Assembly (NCBI RefSeq): GCF_964275005.1
Contig: NC_092692.1
Span: 15,469,006 to 15,533,005 of the forward strand
Length of the DNA stretch: 64,000 nucleotides
DNA from: Diadema setosum
Taxonomy: Eukaryota > Echinodermata > Echinoidea > Diadematoida > Diadematidae
Direction: 5' to 3'
The notes below the pieces were generated by a model, which saw only the letters and a list, made by a program, of their open reading frames with translations, was not told where the DNA came from and did no database searches. Shown in pieces: positions 13,101 through 25,100 of this stretch. Within the stretch, counting starts at the first letter, position 1; every line of letters starts with the position of its first letter. Position numbers and translations under genes: made by a program.

Positions 13101-16100
13101 TTGACCCTAAGCGTGACCTCTCGCCTATTAGTCTCCTCAGAGAAGTTATGGTACACGTGAAGCTTGGACGGCCGCACAACGTGCGCGCGTAGCGCGTGCT
13201 TGTAACCGTGTGCGGACGCACCAGAAGACTCGTACACGATGTAGCTGCCCGAGAGACGGCTGGCGTAGTTTGCCGTGGTCGGGAGGATCTCAGGTCCGTC
13301 GACCTCGTTGTCTGCCTCCACGTAGGCCAGTTTGCCCTGGTTGGAGTTGTACCAGCCGATAATGTCGCCCTCTTGGACAGCCACATAGTCGCTGGGGTCC
13401 AGTTTGACGAAGTTTCGCCCAGTTTCAGTGATGGTGTAAGTGTACTGGAAATAGATTGCGTACAGTAGCGCATGTTTAGAATTGTCTTTTGAGAGTTGCC
13501 ATAATTTCAGTCGGATATACTGGTTATAGTTGATATTTGTTACAAACGCTGCTTGATGGGTCTTGCTTTTTAGATTAGATTCTGACTTTGTTTCGTTTTG
13601 CGTAATCTGGAAACTAATGCTGTTATAGGCCTCTATGCCTCAATCATTAGCAGACGATATATAAGAACACTTTGACATATGAATTTCTGCTACTTCTGCT
13701 CTTACTCCAGAACTTGATAGTATCCAGGGGTGAGGATTAATGTGTCAAAAGTTGTTAATGTATTGGAGTCTAGACCTGCGGTAATGAAGACAAAAAGTTA
13801 CTTAGAAGATTAGTTACCAAAAAAAAAAATGTTGTCAACTTGATATTAACATGATGAACAATTAGTTTTACCTCGGACACAAAGTCGTAGTCGAGTTGCA
13901 AGCTGGTGTAGACGGTTCGACCAGCTAGCGTGTCGTCGTCGTTTTGTATGCAGTCGCGCGCCGAGAAGCTGTAACGTCCCGTGTCGCCGCAAGTCTTGGC
14001 GAAAATGCTCTCGTGGTCCTGGCAGTCCATCCAGTGCTTGATACAAGTGAACGTCCGCAGGCAGAATGTGTAGGTATCGTCACAGCGAGGTCGATATACC
14101 TACGGGCGAATTAATTAATGACATGATTGAAGTTACACAGGTGTACAGGTGTAATGAATATGAGTTACTTGCTGACAGCTATAATAGATGGACATACATG
14201 TAAAAAAAAAGCAAAAAAAAAAAAAAAACAAACCAACATAATGGATTCTCATTCAGAGACTCTCTAACTTGCCCTTTTAATAGATTGATGATGATAAACA
14301 ACCAGAAGCAACTTCGCAATCGAAAAACAATGTTTTTTTTTTTTTTTTTTTTAAAGCAATAGAAGCTTTATTATGAAACTTACACTACTTACTTTTTTCT
14401 CTTCAATCTTTGGAGTTTCGTTCAAGGCTAGGACACTCGAAATAGAACGATGGAGAACCGAGAATGATTTTTTCCTTCTTTTAAAGTCCACGAACAAGAG
14501 ACGACCAACACTCTTCTAAAACAGAGTGTGCTAGTAAGACCGTTGTTGCTTTCTCACCTGAAGGTAAATGGTGCCGGTGGAAATAGCGTTGAATTCCCAG
14601 GCGACGAGGTGGCCGTCCCTTTCGATGTAGTCGTTGAGCTTGAGGAAGACCCGACTCGTGGGCTGGTTGTTGAGGTCAATGTTGTGATCGACCATGCTCC
14701 CGTACTTTAGGGTCTCGGCATCTGTAGAGCATCGCATACAAGGCAAAACATCTTTATCATCCTGACCGGACAATGGTCAGAGAGTAGTCAGCTCTTCATT
14801 GGCCTCGAAAAAGTGGGTCCCTCTGTTTTTCAGACAGTGCATATTGATATTTCACTTTGATTACCTCAGCACCCATTACAGTTTATCATTACTGTAAGGT
14901 TTCAGTAATTGTTGTTTACTCTGTATAAATTCACATGTGTTATTTCTGTCACTGAAGAAAGTGAGATGTATATTATGACGGTAGAAAAACGGAAATACAT
15001 CTGAACTGAACTGAGCGATATTCTAGACGGCATAACTTTGGTTTTTATTTCCTTTGTCTGTGATATCAATCTGTTATCTCTAATGCTGAAGATGACAATC
15101 ATAGCCATGATTGATTTTAGTAGAAGCCTAGTGTAATACAAACGTAATTGGAAATCTCTTTTTATTTCTCTATTTCTTTATGTCAATGCATGATTTCTGT
15201 CCTATTTCAGTTGAGGTAGACGATGTCCTTTTGAGGCATACTCTCAAAGAATATCACGAACCTTGGATTCTGAAGGAAACGACGCGCCCGTCACCGAAGT
15301 CGACCTCGGCCGTCATGTTGGTTCCCTGGTACACCTCAAACTTGCAGCCGAAGACGACGTTGTACTCGACGGCGGGTGGGCAGTCGACAAGGACATTGGT
15401 CAGATTGGTCTTAGTGGTGACGACGATTGAGCTGGACTCGGTATTCAGCCATAGGTCGCTCGCCTGTCCAGTGACGAGGAATGTCCTCGGCTCACTGTAG
15501 AAGTAATAAAAAAACACATTATGTGTCGATGAAAAATGCCAAAAGACTACAGAACAGTTTCCTTCTTCTTTAATAATCTTCCTCTTTCTCACCTTCTTCT
15601 ACTACTTCTACTACAACTACTATACTACTGCTACAACTTATACTACTACTTCTTTTTTTCTTCTCCTTTTGTATGCAGTCAAACTGTGCTTAATCATGTG
15701 GGGTTAACAACGGTTAACCCCATTTAAAAATGGTCAATTGCAGAGTATCTAAAGAATAACGGTGATAATTACGTAATAATAAAAACAAGATGTTCCCCTA
15801 TCACAAATATTTTCACAAGTGGCATGCTGTGTACATTTTTTTTTAATCAAATGTTCGTGTGTTGTTGTCATTTCATTTGATTTGACTGTCTTAAGCAGAT
15901 AAAGCGGGAGAAAGGTATATATATCAATCCCAACAGAAACTACACTGTCTAAGCGTAACCGTAATAGCTGCGACTTCGTACCCTTGGCTTGGTATGAACC
16001 CCAGCAAAACGCGTGCCTTAGGCAGTATCTATAGGACGGACGTACATACCTGTAGGCGTGAGAGTAGATACCACTTTCCAAGCCGCTGTTGGTGAACCCA

Positions 16101-19100
16101 TCGCCGTAATCGAAGCTGAACGTCACGCCCGTACCTCGCGTCACATTGCTGTTGAACTCAACGGCCTCGTAGGTCACCTGAAGACCTGCCAGAGAAGAAA
16201 TATGTGTCGATCAGACGGGAGAAAACTGATGAGACACTGACGTATAATCATCCGTTTGAAGTTAATATTCATGTTTGCACGTTTTTGTATCAATGATACA
16301 TGCTACTGACGTTTGGGGAAAAAAAACGGTTCTCTTTTTTCTTTTCTTGTGTGTTTGTGTGTGTGTGTTTCTGGGATTTAAATTACTGCTACGTTTCGAA
16401 TTAGTTTTGTTGTGTGACGCAAAATTATTGTATTATGATTACAGTGAAAGAAAATGCGTTTTGTTGTTTAATTTTGAAAGATGCTAGCTTTTTGTGATAT
16501 CTATACTGCTGTACATAGGCAAAACATCAAACCATGGCGCTATCAGTAGGAGTAAAAAATACATGAAACAAAAAAAAAATGTCAAAGAGAATAGAAAGGA
16601 GAGAGACGCAATATCATGAATTATAACGAAAATGATTATATCTATATATTATACTGTTATACTTGATCTCCCCCCCCAAAAAAAAAAAAAAAAAAATAAT
16701 TAATGATTGACCGACCAAATCTACGGTAATCAGAAAGAGTTCGTTGCGAATTAGATCATGGCCCCATAGTGGTTTTATATTACGAAAGGAGGGAAACAGC
16801 TACGACAACAGCAACACACTATTATCTTAACTAATGAAAGCCCAAATAAAAAGAAAACACAACATGTAAAATTAAATGTGATAAACAGTACACGGTGCGG
16901 TTAACATTACAATAACATGAAAGGTGTGTTTCTGATATGGGACTAATTACACTGGCCGATTTAAGTCCATGCTAATGACGTGATCTAAAGAAGAAACACT
17001 CAAGCCCCGAACTACCGCACCTATTTTTACTTCGTCATCCCAGGATCGATACCGCGATTGGCTTCTACCTACCGAGGGGGTTGACAGGGGGTGACTGGGG
17101 AGTAAAGGGACAGAAGAGAGGGAACTTTGCGGGACACTGTGTATCGATTTTAGGGGCCTGCTCGATTGATCGATAAAAAAAGGAGAGCAGCGCATCATCC
17201 TCCCCTCTCTCATCCCGATGATATAGTTTGTAAGAAAGTTTCTGCTCCTGTTTAGATCCAGGGGTCCATCGTCTAATAGGAGTTTAGTACAGAGTACGTA
17301 TCAAACGTATGGAGTCTGACGAAAACGACACTAAAGTTTTAACCTTGTGATACATCTGATATCAAAATTTTACAAAGTTGAATTCAGTCTGTCACATGAT
17401 TATCAACAATGTAAAAACAGTCAAGATATCTATAAGGTCAATGGTCAGATCTCATATATTAGAAGGCGTGTAACTGTAATATCTATTCAAAGTATATTCA
17501 TTGATTGTGTATAAATTTGCTTGCTTGTATACATGACCACATTTACATTGACAGAGAGATGGAATCGTTGTTGGGTATAACCACACGGTTCATCGAATAG
17601 CGCCTGCAAGTTGAACTTTTGAATTTACCTGAAATTCTATTTTCTGTATACTTTATAAAAATTACTGTTTATAATGATGATGTACAATAATTATTTATTA
17701 TGTTTTTGAGTGATCCATGTATTACAGACCTTGCTTTTTAGTGGACCACTCTTTTATCATACTTACTTTTTTGTTACCATTTGAAGCATGCATAGATGTT
17801 CTTAGCTCTATTACTCATATTATATCCTATACTCTGCGATTCACATTGCGTTGTGTATTGATTTTCATTTGATTGAAATTAATCAAACAATGTGATTGTT
17901 TAAAGCACACTTTATATTCTATTTCATTCTTTGTCAGTTGGACAAAAAAAAATTGAATTGAACTGAATTGAACTGAATTGAATTGTATTGAATTGAATTG
18001 ATTGGACCTGTGGACTAAAGCGAGAATGAGAATGAAAGGAGAAGCGGAAGTTAGATGAGAGATTTGCATTTCTCCACTCACCGACTTCGTCGAATGTGTA
18101 TCCCTTCACGACCCTGGGTGTGGTGAAGACTTGGTTGAAGAGGAAACCGCCACAGGTGAAGTACTGGGATCCCTCGCACGTATAGTCGCAGGATGTCGAG
18201 TTTCCGGAGCCGTAGAGCCCGTAGCTGCTGCTGCAGAAACACAGCTTTCCCTCCTGAAGTCCGGCGTACCTATTGTAAAGACAGACAATGAATTGAAGAC
18301 ATAAATACTTGGGATTCTCCTCCTCCTCCTTCTTCTCCTCTTCTTTAGTTTTATCGTCTTCATTATAATCTAAACAAAATCTTCCTTATTGCTTTATATT
18401 TTCGCAATGTTCTTGCTGCTGCTGTTCCTCTTCTTTTCGAAAATATCTTTTTTATCAGCTCTCTTCAAAAGTCCGCCCACAATGTAACCTTATACTGAAG
18501 GAAATGACGATTTTTTTTATGATTATCAAAAAATGAATCAATATTTTCCGTGCATATGAGAGGGAGCGATAGTTGGCCTTACTTAACTCTATCCCGAACG
18601 ACGGAATCAAGCTGATTTCAAGTTGATATCCAGATATTTCATTTTAGGTGTTGAAATATCCATTTTGATATTCTTTCATTTCATTGCCCGACCTTGAACT
18701 ACTGGAAGCACAATTATATCATGTTGCATAGCGAAAGCAAATCACACTCACGGGTAGGCCAACTGCGCGCATGCTGAAATACAACTGATGCGCGTCATCT
18801 CTGGAAGGGCGATATGGCCGGGGAAGACACCCATCTCCCGCTGGGCGATATTCTCCGGATAGCAGCCCTTGTAACCTGCATGATGGAATAGTTTGAAACA
18901 CAACATATTGTTCACCAATCACTGCGATCCGTGTTGTCTAGGGCGGGGTAGCTTCGAGTGATCTATGTTTTACAAGCTCCTCTTTTCAGTAGATTAATTA
19001 TTTCCATCAATGCATTTACTTATTGTTACCATTGCAAAATGTGCATTGTTTCTACCATTATAATCCCCTTCGTTCATATACTTTGTTTAAACTGTAAGAT

Positions 19101-22100
19101 TTGTATGTCTTACAAATTGTTAACGATATGATTTATCAAATGTATGCTTTGTATTTGTATTACAATTTGTTGGATGGAAATAAAGCACAAGTTGATTAAA
19201 TAGATTACTGAGAAAACTATGGGATTGTTGACATAGGGGACCGAATTGCAGTATATCGACTCGTACCGTCCAAGTCTTAAAGAAAATACTGATGATGATT
19301 TCAATGACAGTTGTTAACACTGAGCAATCGCAGCAGAAACAGAAATAAAATCACATTACCGTCAATTGACAAGACACAGAGTGAAAAGCAACGGTGACAG
19401 GAAATAGCTACAAACTTTATGCGAATGTTTGCTTTACGGGGTGTAATTATTGATAACTTTTTGATATTCCATTAGTAATCAACTCACCAAAGGGAGACAA
19501 AACCGCTTGCAGGGAGTAGGCTCTGTTCAAGTCGCTGCTGACGGTAAAGACGTCTCCAGTCTGTGCGATCTCGTAGGCGCTGTCCGTGTGACCGGCGTAC
19601 TTCATGTTGATGATGCTGTCGCCACTGCTGTCCCAGCGTATGCGGGCCCCACCGCTGTTCCATCTCCATCCGATCAGGTCACCGGGTTCAAAGGTCAACC
19701 ACCTAGACTCGTCAGCGATCAGATCGGTGACCTTGGATCAGAAAGAGTCAAAGGAAAGGGTTAAGGAAAATATGTCTTTGATGAGTGATGACCACAAGAA
19801 GTAATTGTCAACAGGTCATTAATGTAAAATCTGACATCACTGTATCATTATTTAAGTTGATTGTATTTATATATTTCTCTCATCCTACGAAAACGGAAAT
19901 GGGGGGAAAAAACCTGTATCAACAACTGTGTCTCTTTGTCCATCTATGTCCCTTTCTTTTCACAGCACAGGTTCTCTTAATTCCATTACACCCTCGAGTA
20001 TTTGCGATATTGCCATCACTGATCATTTCATAAACGTGACAATCTCGTGACAATCATACATGCATAGGTAAGATTGTCACCCAGACGTGTCACTTCTTTT
20101 ATCACAAAACTAATCGGAAATATCGATGGGAATATAGAGAGATTTCATATCGCTCTTTCACACTCTCACCTCTTCGTCGAGTCTGTGGCCAGCCGCGACT
20201 TCGCTCTCGCCTATGAGAGTGTACTGCGTGGTCGAGCCCTCCACGGGCCTGTAGATGCCCGGCCGGAATCCGCCACTGGCCCCCGTGCCCCAGAAGGTCC
20301 AACCTGCGTAGGGGACGTTGCAAGCACTTTAGCAAGAGCAACGCAAAACACCTTTAAAACTATCCACCTCATCCCTACTGATTTGACAGTGGTTGTAAAA
20401 CCACGTGCAGTGTATAGCTTTAAAGTATAACATTTCATTACACTACACCGTTCCATCCCATCATTATGTCTATTGTCTCGTCTAGAATGGTAATGGATGG
20501 TAACATTAATGATAATCATAACCGTTTGATGAATACTTGAAAACATATTGATGATAATGATTGTCATAATGGCAATGAAAACAAATTCATTATAGCATTA
20601 TGATGCAAAATACGGAACATGAACGCTTAGTCGTAAATGCTTCCTTGGGAAAAATATTTGCACGTGCATGTCTGTTATTGTATGCGTTAGAATTTGACAT
20701 TCTTTCTCTCATTTTCTTTCACTTAAAAAAATAAATAAATGGACTCCAGTCTGCCAGTCGCCGAAGCTACCGTGCTTTGAAAGAAACTGAGCGATCATAA
20801 TCATTTTAAGACTAAAAATACACTTCATAAATCTGTTTGTATGTAGACTACGTATTCAACGACTATGGAATAATCTTTGACGAGTAGCCGGAACTGATGT
20901 TACGCAGTTTTTATTCTACAGTCGGTTTTGGCATTAACATCATATTTAATAATAAGTAAATACACAAGTTCAATTGAAACTCCAAACTCGAATTACCATT
21001 CAAACGTCTTTGAATAAAAATGAGTGAGAATTATAAAGTATAATAAGATGTCGTTATCATGATGTATTATGACGTCACTGTTCCTGACCTTTGACCTGGC
21101 CATAGCAGGTGAAGGGAAGACTAGTCATGATCATCATGTAGTTCCCGCCGTCGTTGCTCGACCGGACGCTCACACCCGGGCCGTGTGTTTCCTCGTCACA
21201 GTCGAAGCTGAAATCTGGGAACAGTCAGAGACATACAGAACAGAACAATCATTAAAGGGACTGTACAGTACTGGTTGAGGTGGGGATTCTGGTTTATAAC
21301 ATTCCTAAGTGAGATAATGAGAAACCTCCTATGAAATATGAAAGAGCATGTAATTTAAAGGAGGATTCAGCGTTTATTTGCTGAAAATTGGTTTTCAAAT
21401 GGCTGAGATATCCCCAAAAAGTGATGATAATAAAAGGCGACAGACCATGCCTTTTATTAAGATCGTTTTGTTTCACCTTGGTTTTGACATCTCGGCCATT
21501 TCAAAACCGATTTTCATCAAATAAACTTTTGATACCCCTTAGAATTGCATGCTCTTTGACATCTCATAGAGTGGTTTCTGAATATCTCGCAAAACGTTAA
21601 AAGCTAAATCCTTACCTCAACCAGTACTGTACCGTACCTTTAAACACCAAGAAAGGAAAAGACAAGAAAAAAAAAAATCTCCCTTGCCCTTTGTTTCCCC
21701 ATTTCCCTCTCCCTCAATCGTTCCTTCTGTCTGTGATTCTCTTTCTATCTGCCTTTCTTCCCTTTTCTCTCTCATTTAATTTCCTCCCCATTCTTCATCT
21801 AAGCTTGGTGTCTTTCTTTCAAAATATATTGTGTTTATAGATGTGTACATACATGCCTGTAATGATCTTCAGTTGTATGTATTGCTTACAGTCATATCAC
21901 ACATTCTGTCACAACTTTTACGATCAAGACGTTTATATATGAGATAATGAGAAACCTCTTATGAAATATGAAAGACCATGTAATTTAAAAGAGGATTCAG
22001 CGTTTATTTGCTGAAAATTGGTTTTCAAATGGCTAAGATATCCAAAAAAGTGATGATAATAAAAGGCGACAGACCATGCCTTCGTTTTGTTTCACCTTGG

Positions 22101-25100
22101 TTTGGATATCTCGGCCCGGCAAAACCGATTTTCATCAAATAAACTTTTGATACCCTTTTGATTATTGCATGCTCTTTGACATCTCATAGAGTGGTTTCTG
22201 AATATCTCGCAAAACGTTAAAAGCTAAATCCTTACCTCAACCAGTACTGTACAGTCCCTTTAAACACCAAGAAAGGAAAAGACAAGAAAAAAAATCTTCC
22301 TTCTCTCCCTTTGTTTCCCCATTTCCCTCTCCCTCAATCGTTCCTTCTGTCTGTGATTCTCTTTCTATCTGCCTTTCTTCCCTTTTCTCTCTCATTTAAT
22401 TTCCTCCCCATTCTTCATCTAAGCTTAGTGTCTTTCTTTCAAAATATATTGTGTTTATAGATGTGTACATACATGCTTGTAATGATCTTCAGTTGTATGT
22501 ATTGCTTACAGTCATATCACACATTCTGTCACAACTTTTACGATCAAGACGTGACAAAAAGTCGTCATCAATATCAATACACACCAAGCATAAATCCAAT
22601 GAGTTCAACTACATATCTGATCTACTCATCCTTCAATTGACCAAGAATTTGGAAATCTTCCTTAGATGCATTGTGTCAAGGTATCAATAACGTCCTGCCA
22701 ATACACTTGGAATCTGTAATGATGTCAGAAATTTACATCGATACTATTTAGAAGATTTGAGATGAACTGATGAACTTAAAAAAGGTAAGAATCATTTCTT
22801 CGTCGTGGGTGTTTTGTGTTGTAGCTATAGCCTTATACATTTGTATTTATGCAATGGTCGTTAACGTAGATCTGTGAAAAAAAAAAGATATTCATCTGAA
22901 CTTTGGAGCCTGCAAGAATGATTTCGGATAAAATCTTTAGAAATGCGAATTCCTTATTTTATAGTCTCTGCTTACACAGGAATATTTTATTTGCTAAGAT
23001 TGTGCCGATGCATGGATAAAGGCAACTACTTCACAGAGCAAGGAACATACCTGAGTCATCAAACACAGCCTTGAACGAGTAGGCTAACGTGTCAGTCGAC
23101 GACACGGTGTACACTTTGCCCTTGTCGTGCGCCGTGCCGTAGTCGCTGATCGACGCGTACCGCACGGAGAGCGCATCGAATCCCTTGTCGTAGTTCAGCG
23201 CGGGGCTCGCGTGACGGAACCCCAGCTTATCTCCGGGCTGGAACTGGATCATGTCTGCGCTGTTGACGTCGTAGATTGTGTAGCCGCCCGTGGTCCCCGC
23301 AAGGGTATTCTCTCCGACGAGCTTCCAGTAGTTTCCGCTCGTCCATCGCCACACTCCCGGCTTCCACTGTTGGTTGCTGGTGCTGTAGTAGATCCAGCGG
23401 CTGATGCGGCCATAGCACTCGAGCTCGAGGTCGTCGATGATGTAGATGCGGTTGGAGGTGTCGGTCATGACTCGGTCCTTGATTGTGTCATAGCCGAGTT
23501 CATCGACATGGCAGTAAGCTTCTTCGGAAACTGTCAGAAGGAATCAAGAAAGAGAAATGTGTGAACATTTAAGCTAATAAGGTTATTGCTAATTGACAAT
23601 ACGCGATATCCCAACTCCTGATTCAAGTATAATTCCCTTAAAAGGCCTAAATTAAAGTGCCTACAAATAATACTTGAATACAAAGCTCAGTGTTAGAAGA
23701 AGAAATGAAACATCGTTAAACTGTCATACGTATTTAGTTATGAGAAACTTTAAAAAAATCTTTCGCTTAGGGCTTTAATGTCAATGTTTTGAAGTGGCAT
23801 TTAGTATAAAGACAGCATATACTCAGGCAGATGATACTATGGCAGAAATGTTGAAATAAGGTTACCATGGATGACACATTCTAACTCAACTCGAACCTCT
23901 TTTCCTATATAACAAAGCAACATACGGCGCTAGTAGAGAAATTAATATGTATCTCCTCATCTGGTTATGATCAGGTCATTACTTCTTAATAGCACCAATC
24001 TTGCATCATTTCTGTAACCAAAGAAAGTGAGATGTAGATCATGTTACTTAGGAAAACGGAAATAAATTTGAGCTTTTGAACTTTGAATCTTTTTCTTTCC
24101 TCCCGAAAGTTGTTTTGTGCACAATGCGATATAAGAACAACCGGATGATCACGAATGTATTGAATGTATGATTTTAAAAGTTTCGTGATCATAAGAGTTG
24201 AAATCCTAGCTAGGTAACGAATATGAGCTTCTAACTTACCTGCGGTTCCTGCCAAGAGTCCAAGAGTCTGTTGAAGAAAAATGTAAAGAAGGTATTGTTG
24301 TATTATGCTTTTATTTCAATGCATTACATCAACAAAAAGTAGAAAACACATTTGCGTAACATCTGAACACTGCAAATATTTTCAATATTCGAAATAGACG
24401 AAAAGATTATATAAAGTACAATCTAGAGTCACTCTAGAGACCGGTTTTTTTTTTTTTTTTAACATACTCAAATCTTATTTACGCCTTAATTTCTGACAAT
24501 GATTCTTCTTGACAACCTGAAAGCTTACCACAGGTTTGCCCGACGTAGCAACAACTAATGTATGCAAACTGGAATCAAAGTATTGAAAAATGTTTTTGAG
24601 GTACAGATTACAAGAATAGCTCATTACTACGTTAGGATAGAAGAAACATTCATAAATTTGATTATGTCAGTAAACCGGTCTATTCACAGCCACAACATCT
24701 TTTCAAATGAAAATTCCTTATTTTAATTCGTTATATTATTGGACGCTTACAACATGTTACTGATTATTTCAAACAAGCGATTGCAGGATGACCATAGACT
24801 TCAATCTAGAAAAAAGCAAGTTATCTGTCCAATAATATACCAAAATATTATCATGCAGGACATTATTGATAATAATCGAAAAGATCACAACCATTATTAA
24901 GATGCCTGCATCGTTGCAAGGTGCGATTCGGTTATAACATAATGCAATTAACAACTCCTGAACTTTTTATAGGTTTTGAAGTCTCCACAGTGGAACACTT
25001 ATACCATATTTTATTTTATTTTCCATTGCTCTGTAAAGCACTCTTTAAACTATGTTCGATTCTGTAAAGAAAAAGAAATCAAAAAGTTTGTCTATAGTGA

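Noticed and set aside
21083-21097. DR1-like TGACCTTTGACC at the end of exon 4
   Set aside because: Half of it is coding and the rest is the splice donor; a single occurrence with no link to the repeat array, so probably coincidence.
24529-24560. Possible extra exon of the PKD1-like gene (AG acceptor and GTAAGC donor, reading LLLRRANLW)
   Set aside because: Joining it between exons 1 and 2 breaks the frame with an immediate stop, while direct joining of exons 1 and 2 gives a clean signal peptide.
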